64,000 bases of DNA from Poronia punctata (GCA_022579005.1 MU401550.1:62374-126373); one strand, 5' to 3'; numbered from the stretch's first letter, positions 44,301 to 55,711 are shown. Numbers and translations: made by a program. The notes: generated from the sequence alone by a model not told the origin.

Positions 44301-44560
44301 GGTCGGCTTCCGGTACAGCAGGGAAAGATCCGCACACACTCGAACGAGAAGCCCGTGACAGGGAACGTCTGCTCAAGGAAGCTCAGCGCATCGCCGGCAT
44401 GGCAGCTATTTCTGGACGCAACGGCGGGAAGCGAAGCCGCGATGCGGGCGATGACCGCGGGGGCCGCCGGAAAAGCCGAAGGAGTGAGGCTGTCAGCATG
44501 GATGACGAAGCGCGTATGAGGCGCATCGAGGCCGAGCGAGAGGGACGTCGCTGGGATTAG
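41371..44560 (+). CDS. RING-finger protein with Met/Asn-rich, RGG and RS/RD domains, five exons
   Basis: Model: exons 41371-41408, 41489-41598, 41660-42030, 42084-42378 and 42438-44560 (978 aa); all junctions keep frame. Residues 23-61 form a C4C4-type RING: CAIC (26-29), LPCC (39-42), CENC (47-50) and CPVC (58-61), with the cysteine order seen in Mpe1/RBBP6 and CNOT4 RINGs, so E3 ligase activity is plausible. Then come a Thr/Pro-rich linker, a Met/Asn/Gly-rich tract (about residues 230-310), an RGG-like box (FRGRGRGRGFYNGYGRGGYQ), and a long C-terminal region of RS and RD/RE repeats with nuclear-type basic clusters. This points to a nuclear role near mRNA processing or splicing speckles. It lacks the DWNN domain and zinc knuckle of Mpe1/RBBP6. 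The exact orthologue is not recognised. Confidence 0.85.
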
Positions 44561-45460
44561 GCTTCCAATCGCGATTATTGCAGCCCGGTGCCTCGAGGAG
44601 ACATAGTGGCAGGTGGCAGGCGGCTGAGTAAAAAATAAAAATAAAAATAAACCCATGAACAAAAAGACGGAAACGCGGAAACGTGGAAAGAACCGAGGCT
44701 CGCCCGATAGCCCTGTCATAGACCACACTAATTTTCTTCTCTTCTCTACATTATCCCAACGGTCGGGGTAAAGCCCGACTATGCCTCGGTCGGTGGACTT
44801 ACACGGATTGTTTTGTTGGGACTTTTAAAAGCGATGCGATACCATACAAAATAGGGGGGGGGGGGGAGGTATGATTGTTTTTCGACGTATGCATGCAGGG
44901 TGTTACCTTCGTCCTATTCCTATATTTTTGATGAGGAATGCGTTGCGTGCCGTTACCTACTACGCAACGCTTACCTATGTTCCGAAAAAGAAAGAAGGAA
45001 ACTTGCGACTACCACTCAGGCATAGAGCGGCGCAAAATAAGGTCGAAGGTTGATAAATATCTGTATCCCGGACCAAAAATCATGTAATTGCAGCGAAAAG
45101 CTCACATAGAATACTATGCTCACAGCCTTGTTCGATTAATTTTAACCGTCTCTGCCTGCATTGCTGTTCATGTGCTGTTTATACCTGGGAATATAAACAT
45201 GATGTATGAGATCCTATATTTCTACGAACCTTGCGTGCCTCCCATGCCCACAGTCTACACATCCCCCCCTTTGTCCAAACAGGCATCCGTCTTATTACGT
45301 CTTCACATCTTTACGCAAGCTAGTGGCCTAAACTACAGGTTGGGTTATTCCGCTTACCTGTAAACCTACCTTGTATTGTATTTCATCTTTCTTCATCTTT
45401 TTTACTACGTCAGATCACGATATCTTTCTTGGTCACGTTGCACGACTAATATACGAAATC
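44561..45460. other. Intergenic region
   Basis: Nothing beyond flanking UTR sequence is seen; includes an AAAAATAAAAATAAA run (about 44632-44651) and a poly-G tract (about 44854-44867). Confidence 0.6.
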
Positions 45461-46437
45461 ATGCCCGTCACAGAGCTCGCCTGGATTACCTCTGTGGACC
45501 CGGAGAATGTCCCAAAGGAGCTCGTCGATATCACTCTGAAGGGCATGGAGGCGCAGAGCGAGGTATGTGGTTTGTGGCGTCGTCTTTTTTTTCTCTCGTC
45601 CCCTTATTTTTTTATACATTGTGTGTTGAGAAGAGTTTTTACTCCACTGAATATACCTATACTCCGTCTTATAATACTTGGCCATTTTGTCCCCCCCTTT
45701 TTACAGACATGTAACTAGGTACCTAGGTTTGTTAAGAAGAAGTAGACTACTTACCGATGATGATGACGACTACTACAGTGGGCGGCAATATATGCATCAT
45801 CTACTCTACCATCTGGACCACCAGCCGTCCGGGGCGCAGCCCGTAAGTGAGATTTCTTCCTCCTTTTCTTTTCACTTCACCTTACCTATGCGATATGTGA
45901 CGCTAAAAAGGGGACAGGAGGGGATTAGTATACCAACAACAACAAAACAAGCGAGTGATGCTCATAACCGCACACTGGACATCACCAGCCCAACACAAAG
46001 AATGCATCGCCAGCGACCTTAATCAGAAAGCAATGGCCGCCATGACCGACCTCATTGTCCTTTCTGAAATGAGATTCTTTCATGTTGACGGTGTTTATAT
46101 GTTTTCTTCCAAAACTCTCGACGCTGGGTTGGTTAGTATAGCGAGGCTTCGGGTAGTTGGCTCTGATGATGATGATAATAAAGCAAGGGTTGAGGATATT
46201 TGGCATAAACGTGCAAAGATGTTGTTGCCTGAGGGTCATGTGGCTGGTTGGCGGATTGAAAGGGATGAGGAGGGGGGAAGAAGAAGAGAGGAATATGTGG
46301 TTGTTGGACCTTGGGAGGAGGAGAGTGCGATGACGAGGTTTGCTGATGGGACGTGGGATGGGGCGGAGGTTTGGGATGGGTTGTGGATGGGGGTGCTTTT
46401 GGATTGGGAGGTTACGACGTATCGTCGGCTTGCGTGA
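45461..46437 (+). CDS. Uncharacterised protein, probable dimeric alpha-beta barrel (ABM-like) fold, three exons
   Basis: Model: exons 45461-45562, 45779-45842 and 45929-46437 (224 aa). The first exon encodes MPVTELAWITSVDPENVPKE, the second WAAIYASSTLPSGPPAVRGA, the third QNKRVMLITAHWTSPAQHKE and onward through MRFFHVDGVYMF and VTTYRRLA. The TELAWI opening, the ITAHWTSPAQHKECI segment and the FFHVDG block resemble fungal proteins related to the antibiotic-biosynthesis-monooxygenase (stress-responsive alpha-beta barrel) fold, where such domains act in small-molecule oxidation or are of unknown function. No catalytic residues can be assigned. The first intron is long (216 bp) and the second uses acceptor ATTAG at 45928, chosen because it alone keeps phase with the third exon. 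Exon 2 is therefore less certain. Confidence 0.65.
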
Positions 46438-46689
46438 GTGGAACTCCAGCGTTGACATATTCTGTCATGGCAATACGCGTACTTGACGCCTGGAGAATAC
46501 GCGCAGGTTGGAATCTTAGTTACAAGCGGCACGAGAGTGGTGAACAGTGAATACTTCCTAGCTTGGCCCGGTCACGTTTTGGGGCCGAATGATCCGTCTC
46601 GTAGATAGTGGGGCGTGGTTGGGGAAGATGGGGTAGGTACTAGGTAGGCCCCGCAGGGTACCTCCTATCTAGCGCTAGCCAGGTAGGTC
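46438..46689. other. Short intergenic segment before the inverted-repeat element
   Basis: 3' flank of the preceding gene, with several TAGGTA motifs (46632-46690). Nothing else recognised. Confidence 0.5.
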
Positions 46690-47145
46690 AGCTCAACTTT
46701 TCAACTCTTACTTTCTACTATCGCGCTCTGCACGCTAAACTATAACAAGACAGCCTAGGTACTGTGTACCTTAAAAGATAAAAGTATTTAAAGCTTTTTT
46801 AGCTATAATAAAAATTATAAAAATAAAAAGAAAATAGCTATATGTTTTTTATACTAATTTATACTTAATATAATATAAATACTTTTTTTTGTTATATTTA
46901 AGTATGTTGCTATATAGTTATAAAAGAACAAAGAAAAAAAAGAGTACTTAAAAACAGCTAGACATTGCTGCTTTTTAAAAGGTGCACGTTAACTTCTAAA
47001 TAAGTACATTTAACCTAGCTAGACACCTATACCTACATGTATACATGTAGGTATAGCAAAATAAAAGGGATAGCTAGGTACCTTTTTGTTTAAGGCTTAG
47101 CGTGCAGAGCCAGATAGTAAAAAATGAGAGTTGAAAAGTTGGGCT
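46690..47145. mobile_element. Non-autonomous DNA transposon-like element with ~55-bp inverted termini
   Basis: The left terminus (46690-46744) and the reverse complement of the right terminus (47092-47145) share AACTTTTCAACTCT, then A/T-rich sequence with ACTATC, then GCTCTGCACGCTAA, in the same order and spacing. The 456-bp unit has an AT-rich, non-coding interior. This is the structure of a MITE. A TA dinucleotide occurs just outside or at both ends (GGTAGGTCAG on the left, GAGTAGGTAG on the right), which may indicate a TA target, but the exact duplication cannot be fixed. Mismatches between the two arms show that the copy is old. Confidence 0.7.
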
Positions 47146-47269
47146 GCGAGTAGGTAGCTCCTAGAATGTCATCATCCACGCTTGCTACCTTAAAGAGATT
47201 CATCCTTCCCAGTTATTCGCAACATAGAATCGCCTCTCATCTATTTATTACCAGGGCACGTTCTACAAG

Positions 47270-48853
47270 ATGAGACAGAGAATTACGTTTTTGCATAGAA
47301 ATGAACATGGCATTGAGCCATCTTTGCTCCAAATCGTCGACCGCTCGATATCAGGTCCTGATTTGATAGCTGTTCGGGAGCACCGAGTCACATTAGCTCT
47401 CGAAGAGCTCCCCAATGAACTCCAGGAATTGCTCCAAGATGTAAATGAGCTACACATCCGATGGAGTACACCACGACCACACGACACAATCGGACCTTGG
47501 AATTCGAGGCTACCTCCTGGGTTGCATGCCTTCTACACGCCTCAAACGCCTAGCGCTGCTGACTCGTAAGAAACAACACATACGATCTGCCTTCTCGCGT
47601 TAGCTTGCTAACGAGATTAAAGACCCGAGCTTTGCGAGAAGCTTCGATCCGTATTTGGCGACGTACTAGACTGTTCATCACCATCTGTAGGTAGTCATAA
47701 ATTAGAATCAAAAAGCACCATAAAAGCAAGCTCTAACAAGTCGAAGGAATCGTTTACCAAGCTCCCTACCGATCGCTTTTCACACTCGACAGCCTTCCAA
47801 TACTTCCATCCCTTGGATGTCCTACCAAATCTACCAGCCATCTCGGAAAAGCACGCATGGGCCGAAGGGCTTGCAAGCGCCGTGTCACTCGATTTGTCTT
47901 ACGATGCCATCTCCCACGTAGTGAAGGTCACTGTTCTATGGCCGGAAGGGCCCCAAAGGCTTCTGATCGAATCGCCTCCGGAACACAGGACTGAAGTCGG
48001 GATTCTGACGCCAGACACGCCTGCATATGTAGAACAACATGAATTAGGGGTTACAGGCTTACTGACAGTGCTCGGAGAGGACACAAAACCCTCTCCAGTC
48101 ATGTTCGCCTTCCCCTCCAGACACAAGAATGCCGAATCAACCTTTTCCTCCGAGTTTCTACAGCCTTGGGGCCTCCATCCGAGCATGAGATTGACTATCG
48201 GCTCGAGCAAACCGCCGTCGCCGGACGCTTCTTGCTCTCTGCATGCGTACCTGACTCTGCCGCGTACTATCTTTGCCGACAAGTACCAGCTGGATGATGA
48301 CCTGTTTTTAGCATCGAAGAATCTAACAGCATTGCGGTATATCAGCCAACCGGTCGACCTAGAAGCGCCAGATTACGCAATGAAACTATGGGGATCTAGC
48401 GTCCTCCTAGAACTACAGCCCCCATCAAAGCAAGCTGATTCGCCGTGGACGGCAGAGATCCCGCTTCATCTTCGGTACCTACCACCCAGCGAAGGTGGGT
48501 ATAGGGTGATCAATGTTCCTTGGCCGGCTGTATTCTGGGCCTGCAATGCCGAAGAGGGGACCAAATTTCCAAACAGTCCTTTCGACCGGGTGAACTTGGG
48601 GTATGATGGCTTGTTTGGACCACGCACGCTCTTCTGGCACGTCAATCCAAGGGCTGGGGAAACCGGTACCCTCGTCAATCAAATTCGTGTGCCAGTACTC
48701 GATTCGAACAAGACGGCTTGGATCAGTACTGGAACGACTGCTGTAGTGTTACTCGGATTTGCATACATTGTATGGAAATTGGTGTCTGTGTATTCGAGGA
48801 CAGGCTATGGCCGTCGGGAGCCAGCGACGCAGAGCGAGAAGAAGAAACAGTAG
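47270..48853 (+). CDS. Pbn1 / PIG-X, ER subunit of GPI-mannosyltransferase I, two exons
   Basis: Model: exons 47270-47565 and 47623-48853 (508 aa). Pbn1/PIG-X stabilises the catalytic mannosyltransferase (Gpi14/PIG-M) that adds the first mannose to GPI anchors in the ER lumen. The start MRQRITFLHRNE matches the family opening; later landmarks are SLDLSYDAISHVV, LPRTIFADKYQLDDD, LELQPP, EIPLHLRYLPPSEGGYR, VPWPAVFWAC and a single C-terminal membrane segment (TGTTAVVLLGFAYIVWKLV) with a short basic cytosolic tail (RREPATQSEKKKQ). The 57-bp intron (GTAAGA...GCTAAC...AAG) joins SAADS to PELCEKLRSVFG. The gene begins 125 bp after the inverted-repeat element, so the element sits in or next to its promoter. 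Confidence 0.9.
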
Positions 48854-49167
48854 TCAACCAACAGATTACATACTAATGGCACCAGAACTACATATAATAT
48901 ACCAGCATATAAGCGATATCATAGAGTGTTACGGGATTTGGCACACAATATATTGCATTTCTGTATCAAACCGGAGTCGTGTAAGCGGAAGGAACTGACT
49001 GTGATTGGATATTACCCTAACCTTAGCAGATCCACCACTTGTACGCCTCGAGTAACGCAACGCAACCATCGGACAGACCTACCCTGGAATAAGTACCTGC
49101 CCATGTCCTTGTACAAGTGTTTGTGTACAGGATCTTCCCGTCGTTCCACCAAGAGGTACGAAGCGTC
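48854..49167. other. Intergenic region between co-oriented genes
   Basis: 314 bp between PBN1 and the prolyl hydroxylase-like gene; presumed terminator and promoter. Nothing specific is seen. Confidence 0.6.
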
Positions 49168-50229
49168 ATGTTCTCGTATGTTGTAGCCCTGCTCGGGGTC
49201 CTACTCTTTCTCTATGATCCCCTAAACCGATATCTGACCACTGGCCAAGAACCACGCCGACTTCCCCGTACCCCTCGCCCGCGCATGAACGAGTCGCTGT
49301 TGGCTATCGACAAGGGTAATGAGACGGCATCATTGAGTTGCGCACCTGATGCCTACTCGGTGCATATTCTCTCGAAAGCGCCGCTTGTTGTGTACATTGA
49401 GAATTTTCTCACGCTGGAAGAGCGAGCGCATCTTCTCGAAATAAGGTAGGTTTAAAGTATACAAGGTTTTTTATCAGTCGCATTACGTATGTATGCATTT
49501 TGTTGTCACATGAAGGCAGACAAAATACAAGTACCTATGGATCATTGAATTGCGACATTGCTTTGCTGACATAATCGCAGCGAGCCGATTTTTGAGCCCT
49601 CTACATTTACCAACGACGGCCAAAAGACGCAGCGTGATGTCCTCGTCCGTGATTCAGAGGTGGCCATGGTCCCGCGCACCGATATGGTGCGCTGCGTCGA
49701 GGCCCGCGCGCGCGCCTTTCAGGGATGGAGGGATGATCTCTGGATTGAGAGGTTGAGGACTCAGCGGTATGGACCGAGTCAACATGTAAGTTTAAGTACT
49801 TAATCAACCCAACCCCAAAGCTCACGACCAAATCAATCTTATACCGTTTGGCTTTAGTACGCGCACCATTTCGACTGGGGCTCCGGCGCCCGCGGCTGGG
49901 GCCGTGTCAGCAGCTTCATGGTCTGGGTACAAGCGGACGCCGTTGAAGGAGGCGGTACTGAATTTCCTCGTCTGCGGCGGGAGGGGTCGGATGAGCGGTG
50001 GTGTCGTTGGGTGGAATGCAATCAAGATGAAAAAAAGAAGAAGGAAGAAGAAGAAGAAGAAAAATCCGGCGTCGTTTTCAAACCCATACCTGGCAACGCT
50101 GTATTTTGGGAAAACTTCCGTCCAGATGGGACGGGAAGGGGCTGGCAGGAAACTTGGCATGCCGGCTTACCTGTCACGAGAGGGACGAAAGTCGGGTTGA
50201 ATATTTGGAGTTTGGGTCGTCTTAGCTAA
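49168..50229 (+). CDS. Membrane-anchored prolyl 4-hydroxylase-like 2-oxoglutarate/Fe(II) dioxygenase, three exons
   Basis: Model: exons 49168-49445, 49581-49785 and 49858-50229 (284 aa). An N-terminal signal-anchor (MFSYVVALLGVLLFLY) suggests an ER-lumenal catalytic domain. The jelly-roll core shows VVYIENFLTLEERAHLLEI, the RTDMVRCVEARARAF helix, the iron-binding HxD in AHHFDWG (H165, D167), the distal His in ETWHAGLPV (H262) and the 2-oxoglutarate-binding Lys (K272) in TRGTKVGLNIW. Proteins of this family hydroxylate proline in secreted or cytosolic substrates; the substrate here is unknown. The segment between the FPRL block and the PGNAVFW strand carries a run of Lys and Glu (KKKKEEEEEEK) at a loop position. 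The three exons are joined at GTAGGT and GTAAGT donors with CAG and TAG acceptors. Confidence 0.88.
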
Positions 50230-52341
50230 GTTCATCGCCTAAGTTCTATACCTTGTACGTACGGCCATCAGGTGGTTGATTTTTCCATGCTTGTCAGCGG
50301 TGCAAACCTCCAAAATTGTACCAGCAATCTGGTTTGGTGCACTAGATTAGGCCTAGGCCATACTACATACACAGGCGAACCAGAGGTCGTATGGAATAAA
50401 TTATCCAATGTAACCTGAACACGATGCTGTGTGCTGTGCTCATGATACGACGTAGAAGGAGGCGCAATTAGTCGGGTGTCGGCGGTTCTCGGCGGTGCTC
50501 GGCGGGACTCGGCATGTATATGTCTCCACTAAACATGTGGACCATGCAGATACCAATGAGTCTTGATACCTACCAAAAGAGTCGTCAAACCAAAAGCACA
50601 ACCACAACTTTTCATTTTGTCTAACCTAGCAAACTTCATTGGTACCTACCAGCAGATAGGGGAAGCTCTCTTGTCAAGGCCGGGGAAAATACTGCGTACA
50701 CGTGTTTTATCAAGTCCGGTTGAAAATTCAGCACCGGTTGAGGTTGAGTGCGTCGGTATGTATCTAACCTAGCTTATATGGAATTTGCTACAATGTCACC
50801 GTACGTTGGACGAGGTGTCTGACTTTTAAGGGCTGCATATTAAAGACCCATTAGAGTGTGGGGGGCCACAACGCTAAGTGCCACGCAACTGATGTCATTA
50901 GTAGATAGTAGGAACCAATTCTGCGCAGGGTTTGCAAAGTGTACGATGGCAGGTCTTGAAATCTCAACCGGCAAAAGACCTGAAGAACCTCGGGATATTA
51001 TTCAGCCACAGCCATTTCCCCCCCCTCGCCTTCCAACCCGGTCAAGACGTTCCGGTCTGTTGAAGCTAACATTAAGCTAGGTCGTGGAAAAATCTTGGAA
51101 ACGCAACATACGGATTGCTTGTTTAGAGGTGTACAATTGGTTGGGCGGTGTAATGCTAGCTTTTAGACAGATAGATAGGTAACGCCAATCCAACCCCACC
51201 GTCCTACCAAATGGCCGCCTACTTTACCGACAATATGTTTTGAGGCGAACCATTGTACCTGAATAAACATTTGGTATTTTAACGTAATAGAAAAACAAAA
51301 TGGGAAGCTTGGGCTTGGGGATATACGCCACATTGTGAAAAGTGCATGGTTCTCGATGCAAATGGCTAGGTTAGCTGCAACTGTGCCAACCAAATAGACG
51401 AGCAGAAACGAGGGGCAGATTGTTCAAGTTTTACCTAAATTATATGTAGGCAACAAGTAGAACATCCCACACCGTTCACCGTCTGCATATCCGATCGCTT
51501 ACCTGTTAGGTGTTGAGGTTTTTAACTACGAGTATCTAACTCGATGTACGTGTATGTCTACTTATTTTAGGGATATCTAGAAAGTAAAACGCACCAAAGA
51601 AAATAGCTTTTTTATCGCAACGTTGAATATGGGGCCGCCTGCACTAGTCGTAACTCAGGAGTCAGTAGGGCCGCGTAAACGTATATGACGTATATGCCAT
51701 ACCACTTTTTATTCCTGTATCTCTACCGGCGTTGCGATAGAGTCCAGTACCACCACCTATCTGACACCAAGAAAGTACCTGCTTACCTTTATGCATGTAC
51801 GAAAAAGGTTGACAAAACAGGTGAGATTTCACACCTCGGATGTATTACCAGAACTGCCAGATACCATCCATACACACACACGCACACACACACACCTGGC
51901 CGGCCTATCCTTGTAAAGTAGCGCCTATGTAGAAAGAAGTAGCAACCAACAGAGTTTTCTCAATAGCTTAGCCCAGGTTGCTACTTACATGTACATAACC
52001 TTTTACAGCAGTTTCTTGTCATTCATACCTATAGCTACCGTGACTGGATGAACAGACAGAAGTTTCTGCCTGTCTAGACCTATTTAATCCGACCATAATC
52101 GTATCTTCTACCTGGAAAACAAATTCAAGAACCAACTGTTCCTTGTTGCTTTCTACATAGCCAGCTAGTTAGCTACTTCATTCTCGCATTTCTCTTGGAA
52201 GAATCTAATGATACGGGCGCCTCGGTCGATGGACTCAGTTATCAACTACTTCCTTCGTGGCGCGCTATACGTTTTTTGATTTTATTTTTTGGACGTCACA
52301 ATTCCATATTCTTCAATATACACCCCTTACATTTGGAAAGG
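50230..52341. other. Intergenic region without a recognisable gene
   Basis: About 2.1 kb with only short open frames on either strand, none with conserved features. A CA-repeat lies near 51871-51894. Confidence 0.6.
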
Positions 52342-53827
52342 ATGACGAGATCAGAAGAGACAATGGCGGTGGAAAAGCCGGTTTTTGTAGTTACCCACCC
52401 CAGAGCTTGTTCAACGGCATTTGAGAGAGTAAGTCTATCTACAAGACTACAACCGATCACGCAATTCGCAACTCGACTTACAACATCTCCCTTCCTTTCC
52501 GCTAACCCAACGTAGGTGTTCATGACATGCCAGGATACTCTCCAATGTGCCCACGAACCGTTCGGAGATGCTTTCTACTACGGCCCCGAGAGACTGGGCG
52601 AACGGTATGCCGATGATGAGGCCGGGAGAGTGAGCAGTGGTTTTTCAAAGACTACGTACCGAGATGTCGTGGACCGACTGGTTCGGGACGGGAGCAAGGT
52701 TAGTTCTTTTCATCTTCATGCTTCACTTAACCCCCCCCCTTTTGGCTTGCATTGTCCCGCGAATTTTCCATGCCTCAGATAATTTATGCAACTCCTTTAA
52801 CCTCACACCTCGTCGTTCCGAGCCGGAGAAGGATGCATGGAGACAAGTGCATGAGGATTTATCACGAACAGAACAAACTGAACTAACTACATGAACAGGG
52901 CAAGCGTGTCTTTATCAAAGACATGGCATATTATCTTATGCCGCCCAATGGTGAACCCCCATCAATTGCAAAATCTCTACGCTTGCTAGACGGTGGAAAA
53001 CCCGTCAACGGCCACTCACCCGTCAACGGCCACTCACCCACCAACGGCCTTAACGGCGTCAACGGCCACAGCAGTGGCGAGACCAACGGTGTGAACGGCA
53101 CCAAGGACGCAGGCTCAGACGGAACCGGTAACCCGACCGTGATCCCCCTGGACATCCTAAAGCAATACCACTGGACATTTCTCATCCGCCACCCCAGACG
53201 AGCCATCCCCTCGTACGTGCGGTGCTGCGCTCCCCCCCTGTCTGAAACGACGGGCTGGGACCACTTCATGCCGAGCGAGGCCGGCTACATCGAGCTCCGC
53301 CGCCTGTTCGACTATCTCCGCCAGCAAGGGCTAGTAGGCCCCTCGGTGGCGAGAGATGCTGCGGCGGCGACGACGGAGAAGAAGAGCAAAGACGAGGTGA
53401 CCATCACTGTCTTGGATGCTGATGATCTCCTGGACCATCCTGAAGAGGCCATCAGGGCCTTTTGTCGGGAGACTGGCATCCCCTTCTCGCCCGACATGCT
53501 GAGCTGGGACGACGAAGAGAATCAGAAGGTCGTCGCTGAAGCCTTTGCTAAGTGGAATGGGTGGCATAACGATGCCATCAACAGCAAGGGCCTCACGCCG
53601 AGGACTCACCACAAGGTATGTCCTTTTGTTTGTTAATACACATCATTGGTTTGAATGAATGTCCACAGCTGACCCTTTCCGTAACCTAGAAACCTGTCAG
53701 CGAGGAATCTGAAAACGAGGAATGGCGGCATAAATTCGGCGAGGAATGCCAGAAGACCATCAGGGCTGCCGTGGACGAGAACACTCCACACTACGAGTAC
53801 CTGAAGTCATTTGCGCTACAATTCTAA
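52342..53827 (+). CDS. P-loop sulfotransferase-like family protein, four exons
   Basis: Model: exons 52342-52428, 52516-52698, 52899-53615 and 53690-53827 (374 aa). The N-terminal THPRACSTAFERVF resembles the phosphosulfate-binding loop of sulfotransferase-like P-loop proteins, and FLIRHPRRAIPSYVRC resembles the second (3'-phosphate) motif. Conserved C-terminal parts include DDLLDHPEEAIRAFCRETGI, PFSPDMLSWD and KWNGWHNDAINSKGL, typical of a fungal subfamily. The catalytic acceptor is unknown and no sulfonation substrate can be inferred. Between the two nucleotide motifs there is a species-type Asn-Gly-rich insert (VNGHSPVNGHSPTNG...) encoded by an 18-bp tandem repeat (about 52999-53055). The second intron is 200 bp long; the other two are 74-87 bp. 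The start at 52342 is used, but the Met at 52363 is also possible. Confidence 0.82.
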
Positions 53828-54210
53828 GTTGTATTGCATGAAATGTGTAATGAGGGGGTGACGGACGGAAATTGGCGCTTTAATATTTGTGTACTTCATA
53901 TCTTCCTCATTCTCCTCACGGCCGTAATTGCTATGGTACAGCGTAAATACACGACTATAATATCCTACATTTTACAACAAGTAGCTTTGTAGCGAACCCT
54001 TGTGCCTCTGCCCTCTTCTCTTTCTGTACAGGGTAAAATAGGTATAGCGTATACACAATGGTTAGAAGGGACGGAATTGGGAGGGCAGGGTGCCGGGTTG
54101 GAGTTGTGTTCTCCATTGGCCTTTAGTCGAGCCGAAAACAACCAAAACAAATAAACTTGGCGTTTAAGAAGTTCCCGTATCTTTGTAACAGACGGACGCT
54201 TCCAATTCAA
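53828..54210. other. Intergenic region between convergent genes
   Basis: 383 bp holding the 3' ends of the sulfotransferase-like (+) and mL67-like (-) transcripts. Confidence 0.7.
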
Positions 54211-55372
54211 TTAACTAGCCACGGGTTGGGGTTCCTTAGCCACTTCTTTAGCCTCGAGCTCTGCCTTCTTCGCCGCAGTCGGCACGAGCATGCCCTCGGA
54301 AAAGACCTGGTGGCTGACATTTGCAGGCCACGAGGCAGCGTAGTTTTTATCTTGGGGATTCGCCCACCAAACAGTCGCCTTCCAAAGCGTCTTTCCATCC
54401 TCGGTCGCGACGATGTTATCGATATCCGCGGCGTCTAATTCCGTACCCGTACCCGTACCCGTATTCGCATCCGCATCGGCATTCGTGTCTTCGCCGACGG
54501 ATTCGACGGCCTGGCCCTGGCCCTGGTCCTGGGTCTTTGAATCCGAAATGATGATCTTGTTGCCCTTGCCGAGACCGCCTAGCACGGCGGCCACGTCGGC
54601 GACGGTGTTGGCGCGCTGGTCGTTGAGCCGTCTGCCTCGCATCCGCCTCGTCAATGTTTTCCTGCTGCCCTCGTCGGCGTAGAGCATGTCGTCGCCCCAG
54701 GCGTATTCGTGGATCTTCTTGCACTCCATCAGCCGCTGGAGCACGTTCAGGCCCACCTGGCCCTGCTTCTCCGGGAACTGGATCATGGCCAGCGGTCGCC
54801 AGTAGTCCTTGCGTATCTTGGAGGGCTTCAGCTTTTTGCCGTGGTAGACTATCTGTTTCAGAGAGCGAGATGCCTGTGACGGGGGGGAAGGTTAGCGTGG
54901 GGCGAGGGTAGGAGTAATTGTCTGGGCTCGTTTGGTTTGGTAGGATTGGGTAGATAGTTCGGGTTCTCAGATAATCGCTGGTTGTCCTCCATTTAACAGG
55001 ATTGTAGCTTTCTAAAGTACAAGTAAAAAGGGGTAGCTTCCGACCGAGCTTCTACCTAGTTCGTACCTTCATCACCGGTAGAAGTGAGTACACCGTCATG
55101 CCCTGCAGGATATGGTTGAATATAAAGATATTCTCGCCATGGCCGGGGGGTAGTGGTTTGACATATGGCTTCACATCTTTCTTGCTTTTCTTTGGTTTTT
55201 TATCTGTTGTTGGTTTTTCCGTCTTCCCCGTTGTCGTCGTTTTTGTCGTTGTCGTCGTCGCTGTTCTTGTTCTTGTTGTTGTTGAAGCAAATCGTATGCT
55301 TCTGGATGCGCCGCCGATCGAGAGCTTGCCCAATTGGGCTATTACCGGACTTATCCGCATCGACATCGTCAT
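54211..55372 (-). CDS. Mhr1/mL67 mitochondrial ribosomal and recombination protein, two exons
   Basis: Model on the minus strand: exon 1 55372-55067, exon 2 54873-54211 (322 aa). In yeast, Mhr1 is both the large-subunit mitoribosomal protein mL67 and a mitochondrial DNA recombination factor. The N-terminus is Ser/Thr/Arg-rich with a presequence character (residues 1-50), then KPYVKPLPPGHGENIFIFNH and ILQGMTVYSLLP, and after the 193-bp intron ASRSLKQIVYHGKKLKPSKI, RKDYWRPLAMIQFPEKQGQV and GLNVLQRLMECKKIHEYAW. These blocks are the family signature. The C-terminal half is low complexity with Gly-Gln and Gly-Thr-rich stretches. The first in-frame ATG at 55372 is taken as start; Met3 and Met5 of the same cluster are alternatives. 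It diverges from HSP104. Confidence 0.85.
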
Positions 55373-55706
55373 CGTTGTGTCTCCTGCCTCATTCGCGGGA
55401 TAATTGATGTGCGTGGCCCCCGGTGCGTTTTGCGGCCGCCGTATATCAGCGAGGTTGTTGGCGTTTTGGCGTTTTGCTAACCTACTTTCATCCCTCAAAA
55501 TTTCTGGTAGCGCGACGGAGCTGGGAGGTCTGGCTCTGTGACTCTGTCGTTTACAGCCAGGGATAGCTGCAGTTGTCAGACAGCTGGTTGTTGAATAGCT
55601 ACCTGGGAAGTTCTAGGTAGATTCTCCAGTGGAGCACCACTCATTGGTGTACTACCTACGAGTATTGGGCAGGAAGCTAGGAGGTACATCGGAGGTGCAT
55701 TTTCTG

Positions 55707-55711
55707 AGGGG
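55707..55711 (+). promoter_or_regulatory. Stress-response element (AGGGG), candidate
   Basis: AGGGG pentamer about 590 bp upstream of the HSP104 start codon. Such pentamers are frequent by chance, so this is only suggestive. Confidence 0.25.
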
